DNA from: Fidelibacterota bacterium UBA2125
GTDB taxonomy: Bacteria; Fidelibacterota; Marinisomatia; Marinisomatales; S15-B10
Reading direction: 5' to 3'
Length of the DNA stretch: 12,603 bases
Assembly (NCBI GenBank): GCA_002329125.1
Contig: DCXX01000142.1
Span: 1 to 12,603 of the forward strand
In this document: positions 7,212-12,603 of the stretch, piece after piece
How positions within the stretch are numbered: position 1 is the stretch's first letter
Layout of the letters: each line of letters opens with the position of its first letter
Translations under genes and position numbers: made by a program
The notes under the pieces: generated by a model
What the model saw: only the letters and a program-made list of their open reading frames with translations
Database searches by the model: none
Told to the model about the DNA's origin: nothing

Positions 7212-8750
7212 GTGGACAGAAACATTATTGCAGCGGGCGACAAGGCTACCGCAGAAACGGCCAAGGAGACCCTGTGGTTAGGTGGTAATGCTTATGATGC
7301 CGCTGTGGCGGCGGTATTTACGTCAATGACGGCTGAGCCGTCTCTTACCGGTCCAGGTGGAGGAGGGCATTTTATGGCCTACCCGGCTGACGGGCAGGCT
7401 GTTTTATTTGACTTTTTTGTGGACATGCCGAGTGGTGTAATTGAACCGAACCAAATGGAATTTTTTGATATTGAGGTAGACTATGGCCCGAAGCAACAGC
7501 AGTTCCACGTTGGGAAAGGATCCATCGCTGTACCCGGGACTGTGGCTGGACTCCTACATGTTCATGATGTGTTGGGAAAGTTAGACAGAAAGGATCTCAT
7601 GGCTCCCGCCATTCGTGTTGCAAAAGAAGGCGCAGTTCTTTCGGATGAACAAGCCTATCTAGTAAAGATTCTGGCTCCAATTCTCAATTATGAGGCAGCT
7701 GGGAAAAAACTTTATTCACCTAACAAAACATTGCTTCAAACAGGAGATAGATTGGCTATTCCCGATTTGGCTGATTTCCTAGATGGATTGGCATGTGAAG
7801 GAGTTAATCTGATGTACAAAGGTGAAGTGGCTGACAGAATTGTAGAATGGGTGGGGGAAGAAGGTTTATTGAAGAAAGCTGATCTGGAGCAGTATAAAGT
7901 GAAGGAGAGAACGCCTATAAGCACCGATTTTTTCGACCACCAGGTCTATCTCAATCCACCACCAGCCATGAGCGGCATTCTTATCGATTTTTCGCTCTGT
8001 CTTCTGGAGCGGATGATTCTTTCCGCAGGGCCGTCAATTGAACTGATTGATATAGCTTTAGCTCTGTCGATTACTAATGAGGCTCGTCAGAACAAACTTC
8101 CCGGGGGGACTGTCATGAGTAGCCGCCCCCGGTTTTGTGTAGATGATGATTTCCAAACGTATGTTGAAAAGTTTTTTACGAAGCGACTGAGGAGAAAAAA
8201 CGGCCAAGAGCCCAACTCCCGTGGCGCCACCACGCAGGTAAGCATTCTGGACACGGAGGGGAATACCGCAAGCGTCACCACCACAAACGGAGAAGGATGC
8301 GGATATATTCTTCCTGATCTTGGTTTTATGCTGAACAATATGCTGGGTGAAGAGGATTTAAACCCTCAGGGATTTCATCTCCATAAACCAGGAGACCGCC
8401 TTCCATCTATGGTAGCCCCCACCATTGTAATGAAAAACGGAGCTCCTGCTATGGTAACAGGCAGTGCAGGGAGCAACAGAATCCGTTCAGCTATTGTTCA
8501 GGTGATCGTCAATGTTCTCTATGGCGATATGGAAGTGGAAGAAGCCGTCGTGGCACCACGTATTCATGTTGAGGGGAATACGTTACAAGTAGAGCCAGGA
8601 GTAGATGAAGTACAAATGGATAAACTGAAGAATTTTTTTGAGATTCATCGATGGAATGATCTGAATCTGTATTTTGGTGGTGCGAATTCTGTGACACCGC
8701 AAGGGGGAGCCGGCGATCCACGCCGCGGCGGTGCAGCGACCGTTACATAA
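7212..8750 (+). CDS. Gamma-glutamyltransferase family protein (Ntn hydrolase), predicted cytoplasmic
   Basis: GGT-family enzymes cleave themselves before a threonine and then hydrolyse or transfer gamma-glutamyl groups, for example from glutathione. The 512-residue protein has GGNAYDAAVAA (24-34), GPGGGGHF (47-54), SIAVPGTVAGL (104-114), RTPIS, PPPAMSGI (249-256), the processing/nucleophile motif GATTQVS (338-344, predicted nucleophile T340), LPSMVAPTIV (397-406) and GSAGSNRIRSAI (417-428). It starts at the GTG at 7212, directly after an in-frame TAG, with AAAGGGG at 7194-7200; there is no signal peptide, unlike periplasmic E. coli GGT. Oddities: the DFRE motif that holds the substrate carboxylate through R114 in E. 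coli reads DFFV here (67-70), and the E. coli SSM motif reads PSM. Substrate is therefore uncertain; the cephalosporin-acylase-like branch is an alternative. It converges with the next gene, 33 bases away. Confidence 0.88.
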   Translation: MDRNIIAAGDKATAETAKETLWLGGNAYDAAVAAVFTSMTAEPSLTGPGGGGHFMAYPADGQAVLFDFFVDMPSGVIEPNQMEFFDIEVDYGPKQQQFHVGKGSIAVPGTVAGLLHVHDVLGKLDRKDLMAPAIRVAKEGAVLSDEQAYLVKILAPILNYEAAGKKLYSPNKTLLQTGDRLAIPDLADFLDGLACEGVNLMYKGEVADRIVEWVGEEGLLKKADLEQYKVKERTPISTDFFDHQVYLNPPPAMSGILIDFSLCLLERMILSAGPSIELIDIALALSITNEARQNKLPGGTVMSSRPRFCVDDDFQTYVEKFFTKRLRRKNGQEPNSRGATTQVSILDTEGNTASVTTTNGEGCGYILPDLGFMLNNMLGEEDLNPQGFHLHKPGDRLPSMVAPTIVMKNGAPAMVTGSAGSNRIRSAIVQVIVNVLYGDMEVEEAVVAPRIHVEGNTLQVEPGVDEVQMDKLKNFFEIHRWNDLNLYFGGANSVTPQGGAGDPRRGGAATVT

Positions 8751-8783
8751 TTTGCTTGATCAAGTCACTGTTTTTTTGACAGG

Positions 8784-9503
8784 TTAGACGGCGGCTTCTT
8801 CCACTAGCCATTCAAAAAGCTTCATCTGTATTTCATCGTGCTGCATCTGCTCAGGATGCCACTGAACGGCAAGAAATTTCGCCTCGCCATTTATTGGTTC
8901 AACAGCTTCGATGAGTCCATCAGGGGCATACGCCACAGGTATAAGGTTTTTACCAAGGTCACGAATGCCCTGATGGTGAGTGCTGTTCACTGTAGGGCAA
9001 GAACTTCCCAAAACATTCCTGAGAAGACTTGACGGGTCAATTTCTGCAGAATGATTTACCACAGGACCCTTATAATCACCGTGATCCAGCGCACCTTTAA
9101 GCTGTGAAGGGACATCTTCGTAAAGCGTGCCACCGTTCATAACATTGATCAGCTGAAGTCCGGCGCAGACGGCGAGAACCGGTTTATTTCTTTTTATGAA
9201 TGCGTCCAAAATTTTTCGGTCGAAAGAGACTCGGGCTGGGTGCATTGGTTCTTCACCTTTCAGATCATATGAGGAACCACCATAGACATCGATAGGGAGA
9301 TCAGGACCGCCAGTGAGAATCAACCCATTTAACTGGTCAGCAATGTCAGAAACATGATCTTCTTTTTCAGGGTAGGTAAGAACGAGTGGGAATCCATCTG
9401 CTTTCCAGACGCATTGACTATATGCTTCTCTTGTCATGTGCCAATAGGCATTTTCTTTAATAAAGTACCCAGGAGCAATACCGATTAAAGGACTGTTTGC
9501 CAC
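8784..9503 (-). CDS. Peptidase C26 / class I glutamine amidotransferase-like gamma-glutamyl hydrolase
   Basis: A free-standing class I amidotransferase fold of the PuuD/gamma-glutamyl hydrolase type, which uses a Cys-His-Glu triad to cleave gamma-glutamyl amides. In numbering from the GTG at 9509, the sequence has LILTGGPDLPIDVYG (63-77), the nucleophile elbow VLAVCAGLQLINVMNGGTLYED (111-132, nucleophile C115), HHQGI (178-182) and VQWHPEQ (215-221, giving H218 and E220). About 240 residues is the normal size. Two GTG starts are possible: 9509 and 9503. I prefer 9503 because GAGGGGG (9515-9509 on this strand) then lies 5 bases ahead, while it would overlap the 9509 codon. It follows the GCS2 ligase by about 20 bases on the same strand, so the two are probably one operon. 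Most relatives have CRG at the nucleophile; here it is CAG. PuuD-type or peptide-degrading roles are possible. Confidence 0.87.
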   Translation of the reverse strand: MANSPLIGIAPGYFIKENAYWHMTREAYSQCVWKADGFPLVLTYPEKEDHVSDIADQLNGLILTGGPDLPIDVYGGSSYDLKGEEPMHPARVSFDRKILDAFIKRNKPVLAVCAGLQLINVMNGGTLYEDVPSQLKGALDHGDYKGPVVNHSAEIDPSSLLRNVLGSSCPTVNSTHHQGIRDLGKNLIPVAYAPDGLIEAVEPINGEAKFLAVQWHPEQMQHDEIQMKLFEWLVEEAAV

Positions 9504-9525
9504 ACGCACCCCCTCATTGCTTTAT

Positions 9526-10830
9526 TCACTCGCCTAAAAAATCTTTTTGTTCTTCCCATCGGTCTTTCAGGAACTGTTCTACACTCTTCCCAGATTGTTC
9601 GAATGACGCTTGAATTGAGAGAGAAAAAGGCCCTGTCGTAAAAAACTCTTCAGCAAACGGTTCAAGAAATTTCTTTTCTCCACTCTCAGTCAAGCCTTCC
9701 AGAGCAAAGGATAAAAACTGTTCACACCACACCTGCAGGGTTTGTCCCGCCACCTCACAGGAGAAATCGACTGTTTGCGCCAATTCATTGAGCCGCTTCC
9801 GATCTCCACTACTCCATTTTTTGCAAATTTCCATCACTTTTTCAAGCGTATCTGGTGAACGAAGTATCCCTTGAAAGAAAGCAGCCGGTGCAAGTTCATA
9901 GCCAAAGGGGAGGTGGTCGGGACCACGGATTTCAAGAATATGTTTGAAACGGACCTGCGTAAAGATTTGATGGAGAGCAGTCATAATGTCTTCGGATTCA
10001 AGTACGCCGCGGTCGTAAAGTGAGCCAAGCCAGTCTCCAAGAGTTCCCTCGTAAGTTCCAACTGAGCCATCTTTTTCAAGCGTAAACAGGGTGGGAGTAT
10101 TAAGAACGTAGGCCGAAAAGTTGTCCAGTAGGCCATCAGGGGATTTAATATCATGATCAAATAGGCAGTTGCTCCTACTGGGGTCTGTGTTCCGCCAAAT
10201 AATTTCACGCATATTCTGCTTCCCGGCAGGTTTACCTCGGTAAAAAGGAGCGTTCGAAAAAAGGAGCGCAATGAACGGGTGAAGACAGTCAGATACAAAG
10301 GCAAGCTTTTCAGCTTCTTCGATAGAAGTGTAATCCAAGTTGATCTGGATGCTGGATGAGTTGAGCATCATTTCGTGACCATGCGTTCCTGTTTCAGCAA
10401 ACCGCCCATGCATCAATTTGTATTTCATGTGATCTATAATGGTAATATTCCTGGCGGGGAGAACAGGTTCCAGTGCGAGGTCAGATACCATAAGATTGTT
10501 TTCTTCAGCAATGTGGAAAAGATTTGCCATATAAGTTTTCAATTCACTATTTAGATCGTAAAGAGTCCTATGTGGCTCTGAGGCATATTCTATCTGACCA
10601 CCCGGTTCCATGGTGAGAGTAGGGGCAATCCCCTTTTCTGAATTTTTTTCCTCAAGGCGAGCTTTCAAATCTGATGTAGAAAAAGTGGTGCCCGAATTAA
10701 CGGGAATTCTGTTCATCTTCTGATCGTAGATGAGGTTTTCCACTTCCAACCCAACCCGGAGATCTTCCCGTGACCTGAGCCGCGATGCGATAAAATTTTT
10801 TACTTCTGATATTAAGTCCGAGAGTGACAT
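9526..10830 (-). CDS. Glutamate-cysteine ligase family protein (GCS2, plant/EgtA type)
   Basis: GCS2 enzymes use ATP to join the gamma-carboxyl of glutamate to an amine, classically cysteine, giving gamma-glutamylcysteine for glutathione or ergothioneine. The 434-residue length fits plant-type GshA/EgtA better than the shorter YbdK carboxylate-amine ligases. Motifs in order: GLEVE (27-31), MEPGGQIEYASEP (74-86), GTHGHEMMLNSSSIQINLDY (148-167), SNAPFYRGK (192-200), W-x3-DPSR (212-219) and LEIRGPD (299-305). E29, E31, E75 and E81 are candidate metal and ATP/glutamate-binding acids by family comparison. The ATG at 10830 has no strong Shine-Dalgarno sequence. It is first of a two-gene minus-strand unit with the C26 hydrolase. 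No second-step gene (gshB) is in the window, so the end product is unknown. Confidence 0.87.
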   Translation of the reverse strand: MSLSDLISEVKNFIASRLRSREDLRVGLEVENLIYDQKMNRIPVNSGTTFSTSDLKARLEEKNSEKGIAPTLTMEPGGQIEYASEPHRTLYDLNSELKTYMANLFHIAEENNLMVSDLALEPVLPARNITIIDHMKYKLMHGRFAETGTHGHEMMLNSSSIQINLDYTSIEEAEKLAFVSDCLHPFIALLFSNAPFYRGKPAGKQNMREIIWRNTDPSRSNCLFDHDIKSPDGLLDNFSAYVLNTPTLFTLEKDGSVGTYEGTLGDWLGSLYDRGVLESEDIMTALHQIFTQVRFKHILEIRGPDHLPFGYELAPAAFFQGILRSPDTLEKVMEICKKWSSGDRKRLNELAQTVDFSCEVAGQTLQVWCEQFLSFALEGLTESGEKKFLEPFAEEFFTTGPFSLSIQASFEQSGKSVEQFLKDRWEEQKDFLGE

Positions 10831-11006
10831 GAAAAGTGAAGTGGTTGAATTAAGAGCGAAGATTACTTCTCCCTAACGTCTGGAAGCAAGTGAAAGTTGG
10901 CGCCACATTTGAGGGGTTTCGCGAACATCGTATTAAGTGACTCCTGCCGGACTCAACCGTGATCTTTTGGCGTATCTGTAACGGTTGGCTTGACGAAAGT
11001 TGAAGC
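10831..11006. other. Gap between the glutamate-cysteine ligase start and the nuoB terminator
   Basis: About 176 bases that should hold the minus-strand promoter of the ligase gene, but I see no clear -35/-10 pair. A 7-base inverted repeat, CAACCGT (10954-10960) and ACGGTTG (10981-10987), encloses a 20-base loop. No tRNA-like T-loop or conserved small-RNA element is visible. Confidence 0.3.
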
Positions 11007-11040
11007 ACTAAAAAAACCGCACACAGGCGGTTTCTTTAGT
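11007..11040 (-). terminator. Intrinsic terminator downstream of nuoB
   Basis: A 14-base left arm (11007-11020) and right arm (11027-11040) enclose a 6-base loop (11021-11026). On the minus strand every position pairs, one as G-U, and the 3' arm reads GCGG then seven U, as expected for termination of nuoB, whose stop lies 33 bases upstream. On the plus strand the same pair is an A-C mismatch, so action is probably mainly in the nuoB direction. A second hairpin (CCTTTCC-GCGA-GGAAGGG, 11051-11068) sits between the stop and this element. Confidence 0.75.
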
Positions 11041-11072
11041 AAGGTCCTCTCCTTTCCGCGAGGAAGGGGTAT

Positions 11073-11639
11073 TCAGGCCTCGGTAGGTGCTATTTTTTTA
11101 CCGCCATTGACCTTATTGGAGAAGAGTTCCCGGAGATTTTTTGATACGGTGTCTTGCATAGGCTTCTCCTTAAGAATTTTCTCTTGAAGCGTCAAAAGGC
11201 CTTCGATGAGAGCTTCTGGGCGTGGAGGGCATCCAGGGATATAGACATCCACTGGCACAATAAGATCAACACCTTTAAGTACGTGATAACCGTACTGCCA
11301 GTAAGGGCCACCGCTGGTGGCACAGCTTCCCATAGAGACAACGTACTTAGGATCAGCCATCTGTTCATATAGCCGTTTTACACGAGTGGCCATTTTCATA
11401 GTGACCGTCCCTGCCACAATCATCACATCCGCTTGACGGGGTGATGAGCGGGGCATCATACCGATCCGCTCAAGATCGTGCCGTGAGGCGGCAGTAGCCA
11501 TCATCTCGATGGCGCAGCACGCGAGACCAAACTGGAAGTACCAGGGTGATGCAGCTCTGGCCCAGTTAATCAGCTTATTCAACGGTGCTACAATGATGTC
11601 ACCCAGTCCACTTTTGTTGTCTGTCTGATCCGAGCCCAT
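11073..11639 (-). CDS. nuoB: NADH-quinone oxidoreductase subunit B (complex I, N2 cluster)
   Basis: Peripheral-arm subunit of respiratory complex I that holds the terminal [4Fe-4S] cluster N2, next to the quinone site at the cytoplasmic membrane face. The 188-residue protein carries PWYFQFGLACCAIEMM (32-47), RHDLERIGMMPRSSPRQADV (53-72), GSCATSGGPYW (104-114) and YIPGCPPRPEALIEGL (133-148). The expected ligands C41, C42, C106 and C137 are all there. The ATG at 11639 has AAGGAA a few bases ahead, and the gene starts 3 bases after an 86-residue ORF. It is not followed by nuoC or nuoD: a terminator comes next. Standing alone is unusual, because nuoB normally sits in nuoABCD. Similarity to hydrogenase small subunits is general to the family; the GMMPRSSPRQADV stretch fits true NuoB. 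Confidence 0.95.
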   Translation of the reverse strand: MGSDQTDNKSGLGDIIVAPLNKLINWARAASPWYFQFGLACCAIEMMATAASRHDLERIGMMPRSSPRQADVMIVAGTVTMKMATRVKRLYEQMADPKYVVSMGSCATSGGPYWQYGYHVLKGVDLIVPVDVYIPGCPPRPEALIEGLLTLQEKILKEKPMQDTVSKNLRELFSNKVNGGKKIAPTEA

Positions 11640-11642
11640 TTC

Positions 11643-11903
11643 CTATTCCTTGATTTGTTCTGTTGTCATATATACAGGTTTATTGCCCATAAAGTCATGG
11701 TGAGGTAGAATGGCATAGCCCTGCTGATTCCGAGTGGGGCACATTGAACAAGATTCTTCACCGTCTGTTTTACGCCTCACAAGATCCAGAAGTTTGTTGT
11801 CCGTCTCTTCAGCACCAGCGACCAACTCATCATCAGTTTCAACATACCAACGGAGGGTCACCAGATAGCGATAAGGTTTTTTTTCTTTTTCTTTACTCAT
11901 CAT
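11643..11903 (-). CDS. Small CxxC-containing protein of unknown function, upstream of nuoB
   Basis: I do not recognise this 86-residue protein. It is highly charged: a lysine/glutamate-rich start (3-9), a strand-like segment YRYLVTLRWYVE (11-22), an acidic helical stretch (23-50), then C52-S-M-C55, and a C-terminal part with HHD (68-70) and KPVYM. The CSMC motif and nearby histidines could bind a metal or be redox-active, which is inference. No signal peptide or membrane helix is present, so it is not NuoA. Tandem ATGs at 11903 and 11900 are possible starts; the upstream CTGGGGAC is a weak ribosome site. Its TAG is 3 bases from the nuoB ATG, so the two genes should be co-transcribed and probably coupled. 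Coding status rests on tight spacing and protein-like composition. Confidence 0.7.
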   Translation of the reverse strand: MMSKEKEKKPYRYLVTLRWYVETDDELVAGAEETDNKLLDLVRRKTDGEESCSMCPTRNQQGYAILPHHDFMGNKPVYMTTEQIKE

Positions 11904-12189
11904 AGTGTCCCCAGGATTGATTGGTAAACATTAATCGGTGGTGAATTTATACATAGCCCCTTTTTTGACAAATCCCTTTCGCCTTGAAAGATTAAGTGTG
12001 ACCAATGATTTTGCAGACAGTGAGATTATTTGTTAGACAACTGTGTATATTAGCAAACTATATAGCAAGAAACTTTCCGTCAATCAACAGTGTTTGAAAT
12101 TAGAAGGGTGACTTATTTGATTATTGAAAGTAAGCAATAGCTAACCCGGTAAGCTTTACATCGTCAAATAAAAAAAATAACAACAGGAA
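11904..12189. promoter_or_regulatory. Divergent AT-rich intergenic region between the nuoB unit and the TonB-dependent receptor
   Basis: 286 bases between genes pointing away from each other, so both promoters should lie here. On the plus strand TTGACA occurs at 11965-11970 without a good -10 at 16-18 bases. On the minus strand an overlapping TTGTCA (11971-11966) faces TATAAA (11951-11946), but the 14-base spacer is short. TGTGTATATT (12042-12051) could serve as a plus-strand -10 without a matching -35. No ORF, tRNA or clear operator was found. Confidence 0.4.
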
Positions 12190-12603
12190 ATGAAGATAAC
12201 AGGCCAAATAGTACCGTTCTTGATATCTTCTTTTTTAATGGCTGATACAGGCTCTGTATTGGGTGTGGTTAGGGATGCAAAGACGTTGCAGCCTCTTATC
12301 GGTGCAAACGTTATGATTATCGATACTCAACTGGGTGATGCCACCGATCTGGAAGGGAAGTTTGAGATAACAGGGATCGGCGTCGGAACAAGGCACCTTC
12401 AGGTGAGCATGATGGGCTATGAGAAGAGGGTATTACTCAATCTGATGGTTACCACCGCTCGCCCTCTGAACCTGATCATTGAGCTAAAAATGGAGTCCCT
12501 TGAAGGGGAGGCCATAGAAGTAACGGGAAAAGCTTTCACACGCTCTTCAGCGGCGGTCTTGAGTACCATGCATGTAGATAACTTTGAGATTCGTAGTGAT
12601 CCT
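12190..12603 (+). CDS. TonB-dependent outer-membrane receptor with carboxypeptidase-regulatory-like N-terminal domain (3' end outside window)
   Basis: The frame is open from the ATG at 12190 to the window end (138 codons) and preceded by an in-frame TAA at 12178. Residues 1-18 look like a short secretion signal (hydrophobic VPFLISSFLMA, likely cut before DTGS). Residues 21-102 fit a carboxypeptidase-regulatory-like beta-sandwich: GSVLGVVRDAKTLQPLIGAN (21-40), then GDATDLEGKFEITGI and LQVSMMGYEKR. The segment after it (IEVTGKAFTRSSAAV, 109-123, and VDNFEIRSDP at the end) resembles the start of a receptor plug domain. Such proteins import large or scarce nutrients using TonB energy, so the exb-tonB operon at the other end of the window could power it. 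The barrel and substrate lie outside the window. A short AGGA just before the ATG is a poor ribosome site. Confidence 0.82.
   Translation, partial: MKITGQIVPFLISSFLMADTGSVLGVVRDAKTLQPLIGANVMIIDTQLGDATDLEGKFEITGIGVGTRHLQVSMMGYEKRVLLNLMVTTARPLNLIIELKMESLEGEAIEVTGKAFTRSSAAVLSTMHVDNFEIRSDP

Noticed and set aside
8776..8781. TTGACA in the gap between the converging GGT and C26 genes
   Set aside because: It faces into the 3' end of an oppositely oriented gene, with no gene downstream to serve; likely chance from the T-run.
8751..8783. Bidirectional terminator between converging genes
   Set aside because: CTTGATCAAG is a palindrome without a loop and the T-run lacks a GC-rich stem in front of it.
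10990..11187. Plus-strand ORF of 65 codons across the nuoB 3' end
   Set aside because: It runs through the terminator hairpin and the antisense of nuoB, and shows no recognisable protein features.

Overview
The window reads as chromosomal core-metabolism DNA from a Gram-negative bacterium. The best guess is the FCB superphylum, possibly Candidatus Neomarinimicrobiota (SAR406/Marinimicrobia); this is inference from gene content, not a search. Supporting signs are an ExbB-ExbD-ExbD-TonB operon with two ExbD copies, a TonB with a short acidic linker and proline clusters, an outer-membrane receptor that begins with a carboxypeptidase-regulatory-like domain, and a C-A-B succinate dehydrogenase/fumarate reductase of the di-heme type. 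I see no phage genes, insertion sequences, CRISPR arrays or tRNA/rRNA genes.

Layout: (1) 1-1051, the 3' part of an S41 C-terminal-processing protease. (2) 1158-3252, exbB-exbD-exbD-tonB on the plus strand, tightly coupled (ATGA overlaps) and preceded by a good sigma70-like promoter. (3) 3253-3506, a non-coding gap. (4) 3507-7011, a three-gene respiratory complex (cytochrome b, flavoprotein, iron-sulfur subunit), again translationally coupled. (5) 7212-10830, three enzymes predicted to act on gamma-glutamyl bonds: a cytoplasmic gamma-glutamyltransferase-family protein on the plus strand, converging on a class I glutamine-amidotransferase-like hydrolase (peptidase C26) and a GCS2-type glutamate-cysteine ligase on the minus strand. 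(6) 11007-11903, minus strand, a stand-alone nuoB preceded by an unrecognised 86-residue CxxC protein and followed by an intrinsic terminator. (7) 12190-12603, plus strand, the start of a TonB-dependent receptor that runs off the window.

How the parts may work together: ExbB/ExbD/TonB convert proton motive force into energy for outer-membrane receptors such as the one at the right end. The di-heme succinate:quinone oxidoreductase and NuoB belong to the respiratory chain. The gamma-glutamyl block suggests synthesis and turnover of a gamma-glutamyl compound (gamma-glutamylcysteine/glutathione-like, or another gamma-glutamyl conjugate). I found no clear-cut new system. The most unusual points are the gamma-glutamyl trio, whose GGT lacks the usual substrate-binding arginine, and the orphan nuoB with its small cysteine-motif partner.
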